From Melastoma dodecandrum (Eukaryota > Streptophyta > Magnoliopsida > Myrtales > Melastomataceae): a DNA stretch of 64,000 nucleotides. The stretch spans positions 1,302,001-1,366,000 of the forward strand of contig JARUPY010000089.1 in assembly GCA_029817715.1 (NCBI GenBank). Direction: 5' to 3'. The notes under the pieces were generated by a model. The model did no database searches. It saw nothing but the letters and a program-made list of their open reading frames with translations, and was not told the DNA's origin. Positions within the stretch are counted from its first letter, which is position 1; each line of letters starts with the position of its first letter. Below are positions 50,314-63,514 of this stretch, piece by piece. The translations under genes were made by a program, and so were the position numbers.

Positions 50314-51187
50314 GGTGGTGAGGTGAGCATCATCTCTTATTGAGTTGTTTCTGTAGAATATGTAAACCATCGGAGGTGTTGTTTAACGCCGTATTTGGCT
50401 CGCCACACATCAAACAAACATGGGGAAATTTCCCCTTCACATGGCGCATCCATGGTTTGTTTGTTTCGTGTTGCTAAAACTTCTTAATTGGCAACGATGG
50501 GCTTGACACTGTGTTTGTTGGTAGGTGAGAAATGAATTAATGTGGCTTTATTAACGCCTCCGATTGCCTGACGCTGCCAGATCAGTTACGCCATCCCTCA
50601 CGATAACCGTTAATATTGATTGATTGGGACGGTCGAGGGGCGCTACTTACACGTGTCGTAAGTTCATTGGCCCGTGAATTCACCGGCCAGGTAGACAACG
50701 GTCTCTCTGTAATCACGGGGACGGGATTATTCCAGCATGATGATTGGTGATAGCAATCCAATCCATCCCATCCCGACAGTTCCTGTCGTGTGATTACATT
50801 GACTCCAGGGGAGGGGGAGATTATCAGACGGTCCTGTCCATTGACGACCGTCTTCCCCCCACAAACTATCCCGCGGAGTCTTAGCTGGTGGTTTCCAATT
50901 CCATATCCAAAAAAAGGGGGGGAGGGTCGAGTGGTTTTCTCCTGTTCCTGGGGGATTCTGTGGATTCCGTTTCCTCTGAGAGTCTTTGGTGTGGGGAGGA
51001 GGAGGAGGAAAGATTGTTCTTGAATTTTGGCTTCTTTTTTCTTCTTCTTGGGAAAGAGACGGCGAATTTTCGCCGGAGATCTGTCTCTTCTCCCCCGCCG
51101 GAACTTCTCGAGCTCCTCCCTTTTCTTCTTTAATCTGAAATAATTGATCCGCGTTTGCTCGAACGCTGTTAATCGGAGGGCGGAGAG
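50314..51187. other. Intergenic, CYP65 3' end and ARL8 promoter
   Basis: The CYP65 3' UTR is followed by a pyrimidine-rich leader (about 51030-51130) upstream of ARL8. Antisense frames of up to 231 codons here have no family resemblance. Confidence 0.5.
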
Positions 51188-53658
51188 ATGGGTCTTTGGG
51201 AAGCTTTCCTCGATTGGCTTCGAAGGTTTGTCCGTGCTTTCTTTTGGACATCGCCCGGTTTGGGAATAAGGCGCCAATGCTTTGGGTTTCTGATATGTCT
51301 GCCGTGGGGCAGTTTTTTTGTTGCGGTCTGGGATCGATGCTTCCTTTCGTTTTCCCGGGTGGTTGTTTGAGGGGCGTTGTGCCTGCTGATTGGAAATGCG
51401 ATACTCGAAACTATGCGCAAGAGTTCGATTTTAGTGTCGTGGTTTTGTGTTTTAGTTGATCGATGAGTTCGGAGCACCAAGTGCTCTCAGACAGTGCAGG
51501 ATTGGGAGGGGACGTGCATAATGAGCGCAAAATTTGCTGTAGTGTGACGGTGCTCCAACAGTGGCTGTGCGTTTTGTTACTGCTGAGGGCCAGAAGAAAC
51601 GTGATCCATGGGTTCTAATTGCACGTAAAGTATCTTCTGAAGTAGCTGCAATAAGAGTTTCTTCCTTTGATAATGTATTCTTGACCGACATAGATCACTG
51701 CAATCGGCGGTGGAGCTGAAGAATATAAGTAGCTTGTGTTTATCTCTGTTTAAAAGATCTTGCTCCCGTAGCGATGTTGCTTGCATATATGTGAAAGCTG
51801 AAGCCCTGTGAGGATTTAGCTGCTAATTGGAAAGATGGTTAGCAGGAGAAGGGATGTTGAAACTGCCATGATGTTGCTAGCTGAATAAGGAGCCAGCTAT
51901 TGAATATCATTGTCTTTGTGATCCCCTTGAGTTACGGTGATTCAAGTTTACTTATTGCCTGTTATTAATCAGAGGCATCAAAAGAAATATATGAGATATG
52001 TATGCTCTTTGAATTATTATTTTGGAACTCGTATGTGGGACATTTTTTGTCCAATTCATCGACACTGGGGAGCTTTTGTCTCCTTCTGGCTCTAGTTCTT
52101 ATCATCTTTGGCTTCTGTGATGTCAATACCAATACATTGATGACGTAGGTGATCCTTAAGAAAGTTATGTTTATTGATTGACTTAGATGTCGGACAAGCT
52201 TTGAGAGCATGTTTTTTCAGCTTCTTGTGTAACTTGCTTTAATTGATTTCTTATCAGGCCGCAGATAAATTGTCATTGACTGTTTTATTTTTATTCTCTT
52301 TGCAGTCTCTTCTTCAAGCAGGAAATGGAGCTGTCTCTGATAGGGCTTCAAAATGCAGGGAAGACCTCCCTTGTTAACGTTGTTGCTGTGAGTGTCTTAA
52401 AACTTGATCCATTCCTCCTTGTGCATTGTAAAATGAGTTTGCATATTTTGAGTCATTGACACCTTTCCCTTTTTTCATTATTAGACTGGAGGTTATAGTG
52501 AAGACATGATACCTACGGTAAGAACTTTGGACATTTCCAGCTGTTATTTTTCCCAGTAGAGAACCATTTTTTGTTCTTCTCTTTTATCTGAATCGTCTTT
52601 TGATAATGTTTGGTTGGATGATTTTACGGATGTCTTTCATTTGTGACTGCAGGTAGGATTCAATATGAGAAAAGTTACGAAAGGAAACGTCACTATAAAG
52701 TTGTGGGATCTTGGAGGCCAACCTAGGTTCCGGAGCATGTGGGAGAGATATTGTCGTGCTGTTTCTGCCATTGTGTACGTTATTCACTCCTTGCTTGATC
52801 CACTGAGAATACACATGCTATAGTTGGTAGTGATTGGAGAGTTGTTCTTAAATCGAACAATCACAAAATTTGGATTAAAATCTGAATGATTGTGAAAGAA
52901 GGTTGCCTTGACAAGATAGCAGTTATACGTTCTTCTTTGTTCTGGAGAATCTGGACCTAGGAATAGTTCACTCCTCTGAAAATAGTGGTAGGCTGGCCTT
53001 GGAACATATTTTTGCTTGATGATTGGAACTCTATCAATACAAGGTCTAGGTTTCCAGGTTTTAAGAAGCAGCGTTTAATGGAAATTCTAAACATTGGTTT
53101 TCATAATTGAACTTCTTGTCACTTGTGATCTACATGGCCTTTGGGATTTGGTGAAAGTTGAAGATAGGAAATCCATTGGTACCTTTTGTTTTTCTCTGGT
53201 TTGCCTTTGGTCTTCTGCTTATATGTTAATCAGTGGAAGATGAACGTTTTCTGCAGTTACGTCGTGGATGCTGCCGATCCTGATAACCTGAGCATATCAA
53301 AGAGTGAGCTCCATGATCTGCTTAGCAAACCATCACTTAGTGGAATCCCTTTGCTGGTCCTTGGAAACAAAATTGACAAGCCCGGAGCCCTCTCCAAGCA
53401 AGCACTGACTGATGAAATGTTAGATTACTTTGAACCCTCCTCCATCTAAAATTTGTTACCCCGACTTTGCGATCCTTGGCCGAAGGATACCAGGCGCTAA
53501 TCCCATGCTAAAAGAAAACCATTGCACGCCATTCATGCAGGGGGCTGAAGTCGATAACAGACAGAGAGGTCTGCTGTTTCATGATATCGTGCAAGAACTC
53601 GACGAACATCGACTCCGTCATAGATTGGCTCGTAAAACATTCTAAGTCAAAGAACTGA
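51188..53658 (+). CDS. ARL8: ARF-like small GTPase ARL8
   Basis: Exons are 51188-51225, 52306-52387, 52485-52517, 52653-52774, 53257-53418 and 53541-53658, giving 184 residues. [20 protein letters not shown] is the N-terminal amphipathic helix that is N-acetylated rather than myristoylated. GTPase boxes are GLQNAGKTS (P loop), T in MIPTVGFN (switch I), DLGGQPRFR (switch II), NKIDKPGAL and SCKN. The protein ends [16 protein letters not shown]8 moves lysosomes in animals. In plants it is a host factor required by tobamovirus replication complexes, and its vacuolar-membrane role follows from the family. The last exon is easy to miss, because the fifth exon reads on in frame to a stop at 53449. 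Confidence 0.95.
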
Positions 53659-53928
53659 GACCTGCTGGCTGGCTTCTGCTATGGTTTCAACTTGGGGGCT
53701 TGCTTCTGCAATCCAGAAGATATATTTGTGGTTATCATTCGGTTGTGGGTGGTGGTGATGGTGAGATTGGTTTATTTTGCTTAGTTCCGGCTTGATTGTT
53801 TAATAGGCACCTTTTTGTTACCTTTGTTCTCCGCAAGAGTTCTTTTTTTTCCCCGTGTAATGTAACATCAAACAGTTGTCTTCCTGATTGTTCTGCTATA
53901 TATATATATATCTCTGAGTTTTGTTCTT

Positions 53929-54430
53929 TAACGACGTCATTTGGCGAAAGCGAAATATTTCGCCAAATGACGCATTAACGAAAATAATTCGCGAATTAAC
54001 CTACCAAAGTCGGTCTTACAAAGGCCGACTTTGGTCCTTAAAGAAGTCGGCCTTTGTAAGGCCGACTTCACTACACTTAGAAAAAATTTTAGCAAACGAA
54101 GTCTGGGACGCTGGATGAAGGAAGTCGGCCTTTGTAAGGACGACTTCGGTTTTGGGGACTGAAAGTCGGTCTTATAAAGGCCGACTTCCTCAAACTTTTT
54201 TTTTTTTGCTTTTGAATTAAAAAATAATAATGAATGAGAAGTCGGCCTGACTTTCCTCACATAGGCTTCTTTTTTTTTAATTAAAAAGAAAAAAAAAAGA
54301 AAAAGAAAATTGAGAAACTCAGCATTTGTAGGGCCAACTTTTATTCCCAAAATGACTTTGGTGGGTTAGTTGGTGAAATATTTTTCAAACTGCGTCATTT
54401 GGTGAAATATTTCGCCAAATGACGTCATTA
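53929..54430. mobile_element. Foldback element with 27-nt palindrome array (element C)
   Basis: The ends at 53929-53974 and 54391-54430 are inverted copies (TAAYGACGTCATTTGGCG...). Each is itself nearly palindromic around GAAATATTTC. Inside are four units of exactly 27 nt at 54006-54032, 54043-54069, 54121-54147 and 54162-54188. Each is built of an arm RAAGTCGG, a 12-nt centre around CTTTGTAAG or its variant CTTACAAAG, and an arm CGACTTY. Decayed units lie near 54240 and 54320. Poly-T and poly-A tracts fill the right half. No coding capacity, and no clear target-site duplication. It starts about 270 bp after the ARL8 stop codon. Confidence 0.75.
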
Positions 54431-54908
54431 TGGAACAATCCTCGTATATATCTTGGAATCCCGATGGGCTAAATACTGTCTCCCAAAAGAGAGCTTTGAA
54501 CTAAAATATTCCGAAGAAAAAATTAAGGGCGACTAAAGAAATTTCAAATTTATTCGGTTAAAGTTGTAAAATACTTTAAGCGGTAACTTTAAAAATTTGG
54601 CTGAAGTCGGTAATTCGTGGAGTTTTGCCATAAGGTTAGTAGTAAAATATAGTGGGAAATTTTAAAAATTTTTAATTAATTTTTTAAATCGATTTAAAGG
54701 AATTTGTGTTCCAAACATTCATTTTGTCCAACAGATTAAAGAATTTCAAAATTAAAAAATTTATTTTGTGAAATAATTTGTGCACCTATTGGGAAATACC
54801 TCGTAAGTCTTATGGTAATGTTATTGGGTAAATTTGTTTGTAAGAAATTTACGAAGATTCAGAGGTTGTTGGACTGGAAGCTCACACCATCGGGGAAGTG
54901 AAAGAGGA

Positions 54909-56584
54909 ATGAGCCGGTCCGTTCGCCGGGCGTCGACCCAAGCGGCGGCGCTGTCTAGGAGGTTCTCCTCCGACGCTCTGGTGGAGACGAAGCCCAGCGA
55001 GATAGGGTTGGTCTCCGGGATCCCCCAGGAGCATCTCCGCAGAAGGGTATCCGGACCGATCCTCCAAGTTCTCTCCTTTTGTTTTTGGGGCGGATGATTT
55101 CTGGGGTTTTTTGGTTGATTTTTGTTGTGGGTCTTTGTGGTGTGTAGGTTTTGATTTATTCGCCCGCCAGGACCGCCTCTCAGCAGGGATCCGGCAAGGT
55201 TGGGAGGTGGAAGATCAATTTCCTGTCCACCCACAAGTATGTGATCGCTCCCTTTCTGCGTGTCGCTGTGGATGTTGTTAGGGTTGCTCTTCCGTGAGAA
55301 TGGTCTCCCGGGGATTTGGTACTTTTTCACTTCTCTGTGTTGGCTTCGGTGGAAAGACACCCAGTAAATCCTGTTGATGTTCCCACGAGATGCTGGCGAT
55401 GATGGAGAGTAGTCGAATATATGTTAGGGTGTGGAATCCGGAAATACAATGAGCAGGGTTTGTTGATTTGTTCCTTCAGGTGGGAAAATCCTTTGATGGG
55501 ATGGACATCTACAGGGGATCCGTATGCTAACGTCGGGGATTCTGCACTTAGTTTCGATAGTGAAGAGGCTGCCAAGGCGTTTGCTGAGAGGCATGGTTGG
55601 GAATATGCGGTGAGTAGTGTCTCTGTCTTTATGTTTCACAAGAGGCCGTGCTTGTAGTTGATGTGGCTAGATATTGCAATATAAGATTAGGAATTGGGCA
55701 TCATCACGTCCCTGTGATCCTGAAGGATATCATGGAGATTTGAGTAACAGCTAGGAAATGCTATGTCACATGGATAAATTTGAGAACTTATCGAAAAAAA
55801 AATTGAGATTTTTCCCCTTTTAAGCCTTTGGCAATTCTTCTTTAAAATGTAATTAGATAAATAAGACCTTGGCTAAAGTTGACGATTCCTTGTGATTTGT
55901 AAAAGCTGATTTAGTTTACCTAAATACATGAGATTATTTAGGACTTATTTATAATACGGAGTAACTGTTACTCTAGTTTAGTTATGGTGACTGAGGACCA
56001 TTTAGTCTATTGCTGGGTCAGATTAGCATATACGCGGAGCAGATCCGAAGCAGGCTTCTGTCTTTTGCCTGTAATGATAAATTTGCGCTTAGTTACTTCT
56101 TATCTTCGATAGAATTCTCTATCTGGTGACGGCATTGCCTGTCATTTATCTTATGCTTGCTTCTTCTTCCTGTTGGATTTCTGTGCATTTTAACCTGTGT
56201 ACTTGGTATCAATTGACTTCATTGCAGTGTTTTTAAACCTGAACAATTAGAATGTATCTTCTAATGCAATAATCTATTTAATTTATTCAGGTGAAGAAAC
56301 CCCATTCACCTCTGTTGAAGGTACTAAATTTGATCTGATGCCTTTGAACATATTATTTGATAATGTGAGAGTAAGCATGTCAAGGATTGGGGGCAGTGGC
56401 GGGACTTCTTGTCGTCGTCTATGAATTGATTCTGCATGTGACTATCACATTGGTCCTTGTGTTCTTGGCTTATCCAAGACCCTGGATGTCTCTTTTAGCA
56501 ATTCACCCTCTTGGCCAATCATGGTGGCAGGTCAAGGCTTATGCCGATAACTTCAAGTGGAAGGGTCCTCCTAAAGATGCATAG
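54909..56584 (+). CDS. FRO1: NADH dehydrogenase Fe-S protein 4 (complex I, NDUFS4), mitochondrial
   Basis: Exons are 54909-55046, 55148-55236, 55480-55609, 56291-56320 and 56531-56584, giving 146 residues. The N-terminus ([20 protein letters not shown]) is an arginine-rich mitochondrial presequence. The mature part carries [60 protein letters not shown] and [14 protein letters not shown], the full ETC-C1 NDUFS4 fold. It is an accessory subunit of the complex I peripheral arm; in Arabidopsis, loss of it (frostbite1) impairs complex I and cold-responsive gene expression. The start is set at 54909, although an in-frame Met lies upstream at 54834. The 30-nt fourth exon is short but in phase with good splice sites. 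Confidence 0.95.
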
Positions 56585-57117
56585 AGCTGATCCATTACAT
56601 CTTCATTCCTGAATGTTTTCTTCTCAAAGCGACGTCTGCTCTTTCAGTTTCCCCAGTACTTGAAAAAATGTCCCCTGGGAATGGAGTGACCTTTCAATAA
56701 GTTTATTGGGGATGCCCACTTTGACTTATGCATTCCTTCGACAATTCATTACCAGTTCTGCAATTCAATGAAACTTTGAGCTGTGGAGGAATTTGGTAGA
56801 GTACGGACTGTTTTTTGTACATATTATATGTTGAGCTCATCGGTCCCCCTCTCGGCAATGTGAGAATAATCTTTGTTAATAATATGCTGGATTTGTAAAT
56901 GATAATACTAATACCAGATAGAACAAGTTGTTTGTCCCGTCCGCAACATTTAGCCATCAATAATTCAGCTATTCACAATTGCTTTTAGGATTATACAAGA
57001 AATCAAACCAAAATTACAACATAAGACAGGAGCTGGACGCCTTCCGAAACACTTGGATTTTAGATCGCCTCATAACATGCTATATTGAAGTCCTCGGCCT
57101 CATAACATCATGGCTAA
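56585..57117. other. Convergent 3' region, NDUFS4 and NAGS
   Basis: Presumed 3' UTRs of both genes; no additional gene seen. Confidence 0.5.
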
Positions 57118-60100
57118 TCAACTGACGGTAGTATCGAAGGTGATTCCATTTGTACTAGGCACTAGTTTCTTTGAATAGTACTTGGAATTCCGGGATAGAT
57201 TGATCTTCTTCCGCCTCCTCTCAGGTAGTAAGTCAATGGAACAATCCGAGAAACCCCGTCTTACAAACCTGCGGCATATTTTCATGAAAGACAGCAATGT
57301 TATGCACAAGCAGTTAGATCTGATCAAATGATTGTCCATCCTGTGCCCAGCTAGTGATAGCTCTCGGTCATAAGTTAATAGGAAGGGAAGTTCAGATATT
57401 TTATACTCCTTTTCAAGGGTCGAACTTTTCTTTTTGAATGACATGCATATCTAATATTTTCCCAAAAGTGATGTATGGAGATCATGAAGCTGAATTTAGC
57501 TCATCAAACTGAGAAAAAAGTATACATACCAATCTGCAGTGCGTGTTGTCAACAGGAAAAGCATATCCAGTCCTTGGGAATATGCCATCTTCTCGATGTA
57601 ATCTACTTACAGAAATCAATCGCCATCAACACGAAAACAAAATACAATGTGCTAAGCAGTTTCTAGTAAAGGAAGGAGTACTGAGCAGATGTTAAACGGG
57701 ACTAATACCACCAGCCATTTAAGCATTAAATGATTGAACAGCCAAAACAATGGAATAGGGTTTCTACATTGACAGCCATACCCAATAACTTATCCCCTTG
57801 TCCTTGCCCACGGCATTCAGGAGAGACCGCAATGGCAGCGACCTCTCCACACTTCTCCTCATAAAAAGGGAAAAGGGCTGCACAAGCTATGATGTGCCCT
57901 TCTCTCTCCACGACAATGAAAGAGTTCAATGCTTCTAGTAGCTGTCAAAAATGAGAAGAATGATTAATAGCTATTTCAGAACACGAAATTTCACTGTGCG
58001 GCATTTATCAAAGACCACTCAACAACAATGGGAAAACCGGATGTAGTCATACAAAAAATGAAAAATTTCAAAAGTCTGGGACAAGGAAAACCTCTTCATC
58101 AGTTCTTCTAATCAACGTGCCAGATTCTTCTAGAGGTTTCAATAATTGTCTAATGCCATGAAGGTCGGTGTCCTTTGCAGTTCGAGTACCCTCATAAAGA
58201 TCACTGCAGAAATGAGGATTCAGGTTGTCAAGTGATTTGTTGAGGCAATTGTGACTCAAGACTTCCCAAAATCAAAACAACGGGCACAACCGTGTTTAAA
58301 ACAAACTTTATTGGTATCACGGAATGAAATAAAATGTAGAAGTAACAACCACAGACTTCAGCTAATATACATCATTGGCATCAACATTCCAGTTACCCAA
58401 AGCAAGCTTTAGTAAATATACTAAGTGCCAACCAGAGAGGAACAAACCTGGCCACCATAGTCCCGATTCCATCCCTCTGGAAAAGTTCTAGGAGCAGGGC
58501 ACCACCAATTTTCCCATCCAACAAATGGACCCTTGGAACGCCACCCTAATTCACAAGGAGAATTGTGGGAAGAATACTTCAGATAATGCAGTCATCGACC
58601 AATTAATACTTTAAAGCAACCAAATAAAAGCAAGAAAGAGAATAACAGAAAATCTAAACCTACAGAAACAACTAAATAAAGAATTATGAGTTACAATAGG
58701 TGCTTTTTATTGATGAACAGGAAGAAATTTTGGAAGATATATTTTGACAGGTCCTACATGCCACATAGAAAGCAATATTGTTTTTGTAAGTATCTGTACA
58801 ATGTCTGGACACTACTCACGTGCATATGAGCATTTTCCACACAACAGCATTATATCCACCGAATAATTATACTGTAGTACGTGTCAGGAAGTATGGATGA
58901 ATCTCAAGCTCTTATGACCTACAAAATTTGATCATTAAGAATCTACAAGTATCTAGAATTCAAGAAATGGAGACTTGGTGGAGAGAAAAATCTAAATATA
59001 CTAAAAAGAACTACATCACTCATCACTATATGTAATTCATACTCAAACTTTTCTGTTATATAGTTTTTTATCTACATAGGTACTGTCTCTTCTCCAACAC
59101 CAAATCAAAAAATGAAAGGCGTACACAATACAACCTATACATTTGGGAATGACAGATAAATAGTCGTGAACATCTGAAATCTGTTTTACTAACTACACAA
59201 GGTCCCAACTAGTCCTAAATCATGTATCAAAACTCACCCTGCAAACGAATGCAGCAGCTGCTAATTCTGATATATAGCCATTCATTCTACTCTGACGCTC
59301 CAAGCCTCCAACTGCAAATCCTTGCTCACCTTCCCACAATCCATTACCATTGTCGAAGCCAACCCCATTGCGAAAAGTTGCATTACTCCTCTCGACAATA
59401 TCCCAACCATCAAGAGAAGTTATACCCTTTCCGTTTTGAGGAAATAGATCAGTTCCATTGAGGCCATTATATCCAACACTAGTGGTAATTATGCCATCAT
59501 TCCCAACTGCTTCAACATAGTTGGCAGCTGTTTCACTTTGCTTTGCTAGTTTACGAATTAGCATGTCGGCTTCGTGGAGAGTCAAGAAACGAATGAGATG
59601 TCCACTGTCATCAAGAATTGGACCATCTAAGATGCAAATAAGTTTTTCTGCTCCAATAGCCACTGCACAAGCTGTAGCTACTTCATAAGTGCTGCAAAAA
59701 ATTCAAGTAAATGGTAAAAAACAAGAAGAAAAGTTGAATTGGATTAGTTGGTCAGAAGAGAAAAAATCAAGCAACAAAGTAGACACAACATGGTTTTCTC
59801 AAGATGGCTTCTAGTATCAAGAACCTCCTCAGTGCCTTTTTCAATTGCTAATATACATGCACAGTAAGTTCTGACATATGTAGAAGTATATCATCACTAT
59901 CAGTGCCAAACCTCAGTCTAATATTAGACATTTCCAATGTACATAATGTTTTCCAGCTATTTTTGTGAAGGGAGATGATGAATGTCTATGCATGCCAGTT
60001 TACTCTTACAAAGATATTGTTTGCGCGGCTCGAATAGTAACCAATAGGTCAACCAATTAGCTCTTATGTCAGGCTCATAATCATATGCATAATCTGCATC

Positions 60101-61811
60101 TTCATAAATAGAAAAGACCATATTTTAATTGAAAACTCATTTATTCCTCCCAATGCTAGTGCCTCATCCATTCTTAGCCCCGATAAGATATGAAACCTGA
60201 ATTTAAGATACTCAACATTCCGCAACATGCAGGGAATAAGTTCAATAGTTTACACTTTGAAGATATAAATAGTCAGCCACATAATGAAAACAACAAAAAG
60301 GACGTCATTGATGCACTTCAGTAATGTTCATGCAAATATTCAAGACATACTTGCAGTTTAGGACTTCACCGGAGCTGGAATAACCCAGGTTGCTTAAAAT
60401 AACTATACACCCCCCATCAAGTCTCTCACGCATGCGAGAAACATCCACTTTCTTTACTTCACCTGTAGCTCCATAATCGACACCTTCAACAACTCCTCTT
60501 CTCTACAGATAAAACAAAAAAGATCACTAAAGCTGTTGTGATACAATGACATATGCTTTAAATGATATAGCTACACAATATGAGAAAACAGTAAGACTGG
60601 CACCTTCGCCGCAAGAAAATTTCCACTAGCGACACTGACACCGACGTCATGCAGGCGACTGCTATCACCATGGCGTCGGATACTACAAATTGGTGGTCCA
60701 GGAGATAGCTTGGCCTCTATCATCAAGCGAGTTCTGCCAGCAGCTTCCATTGCGGATTCTAATGATTCTGGGTCAGTAATTCTGTAGCGTCCAACATATT
60801 TCTCTTCACATCCTGAAAACAATAGTTTTTGCATAACACAGAAGCACTTTCCACCAAAAGGCTGAGTACATGAACAGTGCAAATCATCCACGGCGATCAG
60901 ACTCGTCGCTTATTACCTTAGCATTGAACTTATTCCACATTCACACAAAGAAACAACCAGGAATGCAACCTAAGGTAGTTTATTGATTGATGAAGAAACT
61001 AAATATTCAACAGCGAATAGCAAGATGACAAAAATTAGCCCAAGTACACGACAGCATTCTCTATTGAAAACAAAAGCCGAAACTGAGAAGAAAAAGAGGA
61101 AGAGCTGACTTCTGAAGACACACTTAAAAGAGAAAACTTCACGAACCTCTCTCAGCCAAGAGTTTATCGATCTGTACGTGCGTCCCGGGCACTATGATAA
61201 ACCTGATCCCCAAACCATGGAGCAGCGCAATGTCCTGTACAAAACAGTAGCACTACTCATTACTCCAACAACACGAAGTAATGAGCCACATGCGCACACA
61301 ATCACAGACGTCCATCGAATAAACGGTAGGATTCTCCTAATCGAATATGCTGCACTACACCAACAGCCAACATCCCAACTGGAGACGATGAGAACCGAGA
61401 AGCAAAACTCATGTTCTCCTATCAAAGCAAGGATGACTAAATAAATCCCATCCATCGTGCCTTGAGGACGGGGTCGAAGAAAGGACTCGACGCGATCTCC
61501 CCGGAGATGACAACCACGAAGGTGCTCCCCCTGTGCGCCATGAAGTAAGGCCAGGCCTCCCTGAACCTCCTGACGAAGTGGGCATCCTGCTCATCCACAA
61601 CACCCGCCGCTGTGACGCCTCCCGCCTCTTCAGACTCGTCCAACACCCCGCATCGACTCTTCGTACTCCTCTTCTTCGCCGTTACCAACGTCCGGACGAG
61701 ACTCGGAGGAAGGACGCTGCGGGAAGGGCGGCGGCCGGGGCGATGGAGACCGTAGTGGAAGGAAACGGGGAGCCTAACTCGGACGTAGGAGGAGGCTGCC
61801 GCCGCCGCCAT
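57118..61811 (-). CDS. NAGS: N-acetylglutamate synthase, chloroplast (NAGS)
   Basis: Ten exons (minus): 61811-61461, 61234-61147, 60812-60604, 60502-60351, 59691-59238, 58545-58448, 58203-58092, 57941-57782, 57602-57530 and 57268-57118, giving 615 residues. It catalyses acetyl-CoA plus glutamate to N-acetylglutamate, the first step of arginine synthesis. Residues 1 to about 75 are a plastid transit peptide starting [15 protein letters not shown]. The amino-acid-kinase domain follows ([63 protein letters not shown]). A C-terminal GNAT domain completes it ([57 protein letters not shown]). The first intron has a GC donor. An in-frame Met further upstream (61979) exists but the shorter start fits a transit peptide better. 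Confidence 0.95.
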
Positions 61812-63514
61812 AATGACGTTGTCAATCGGAGGTTTGTCAGAAGCCGCCGCCGTGCTGTCCTTTTTGAGGGACACGTGGCGAAAACACATTAAAGGACATG
61901 GGGCACCGAAAGATGGGTAATTATGGAGTTTTGCACCAAAATGCGGGAAAAGAACTGAGTAAAAGAGGGAGAGGGGCAAAAAAATAATTCCTAATTTAAC
62001 CCGTCAAGTGCATACTTACATTACCTCAAATTTAAATCGACAAAAATCGTCACTCATTCAAATTGACATAAATCGTCATTTTTTTTTTGGCCTTTTGGTG
62101 CAAAACCCGGTAATAATCGTCATTCCCAACTAACCCGAATCAACCAATCTTAAGAACTCAATTAATTGTCATCGATCGGCCGGAAATCTTTTATTAGTAG
62201 GACATAAACATGTTCCCATGAAGAAAGATCTTTAACGTTGGGACTAGAAAGGACAACCTCAACCCCATTTTTATTCAGAAGGTAGGGATGAGCCCAGGTG
62301 TTGCTGACCATTAGGAGAGAGGGTCGAGGAGAGATGGGGAGTCGACTACGGTGCCCACATGCCCAAGTCCTATCTCCGTTCGAAGACGACGAGGCACTCC
62401 TCCTCAGATGCCCGCTGCTTCCTCGGCAGTGCCATCCAAGTTAGCTACAAAATACTTCTAATAGAGAGCAAAGGCTGCCAGATGGATAGACATGTCCGTA
62501 TTCATGTATCATGCAAAACACTCAATCATTGAGTATATATTTTAGTATGAATCATGCCGGTGCCAATGCTCCAGACCAGATTGTGATTGCTGTTTTCGGG
62601 TGCAAGGGAGATATGCCCGCGAAGTCGAGGCTACATAAAATAGTTTAAATCTGATAGACCGCTGAAGGGCATGAGCAATGTCCACCCAAATCTTCAATTT
62701 TGCTCGGTGTTAGCTTTGGCGAAGCCCATAAGGTGGCCACCAATGCCCGCCTCCATGGTCGGCCATGGGAGTACTTTGAGAATACCTGTATGGCAACTTT
62801 AAGGTAAGCTCATGAAATATATATGACAGAACCCAGATTCCAAAATCAGGAACTGGTCCTTACAGGATATGTTGCAATGGTCAGAATGATTGTCCAGGCA
62901 TCGTTCAACCACCATAAATAATGTAAGCGTCTCGTTTGATTCCTTCCCTTCTTAGCCATACCTGATGCACAGGTTCTTCATTGGTTTCCAGTCTCTAGTG
63001 AAAGCAAGTCCTGCCACCAAAGTGGACAATAAATGTTGGTATCTATATAAGCCTCTAAGACCAGGTCTACTATGGATGCAATGAAACAAAGGCAATCACC
63101 ATTCACATTCCATTTATTCAGTCAACACTTCCGTCCTTTTCCTCACACTTGGATGACTTTGGCGCATCTTTTGCCTGCCTCTTCGCTGCCCTTCTTTGCT
63201 TCAACTTCTTCGAGCAATCACGGATGGGTTGTGCCTCTGTCAATAAGGAATGAGAAAACCCCAAATATAGTGGAAATGGCATGAAGCAAACTCAAGTGTT
63301 GGTTAGGGCACAGATTTCCACACAACCGATAAAATGACTGTACATATTGCACATTTGAATCACCATATGTTTTAATCTTGTTCATAATTTCAGTTTTGTG
63401 AGTATCAAATGCATCTTCCCCCCCTCAACAAGGAGCATCCATATGACAAAAAATTGAGTGATTGCAATGCAGTAAATGATCACACAGTCGCATCTTGCCA
63501 TTGTGTAATGTTTA
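61812..63514. other. NAGS upstream region and intergenic DNA
   Basis: Contains an inverted repeat pair at 61928-62110 (listed separately), then moderately GC-balanced DNA with no supported coding sequence. Confidence 0.45.
61928..62110. repeat. Inverted repeat upstream of NAGS
   Basis: TTTTGCACCAAAA at about 61929-61942 is matched by its exact inverse TTTTGGTGCAAAA at 62093-62106, with further loose similarity outside (GGGTAATTAT versus ACCGG..TAATAAT). Span about 180 bp. It could be a small MITE 120 bp upstream of the chosen start codon. Confidence 0.55.

Noticed and set aside
50582..51277. 231-codon minus-strand frame upstream of ARL8
   Set aside because: Overlaps the ARL8 leader and first exon; composition is low-complexity and matches nothing known to me.
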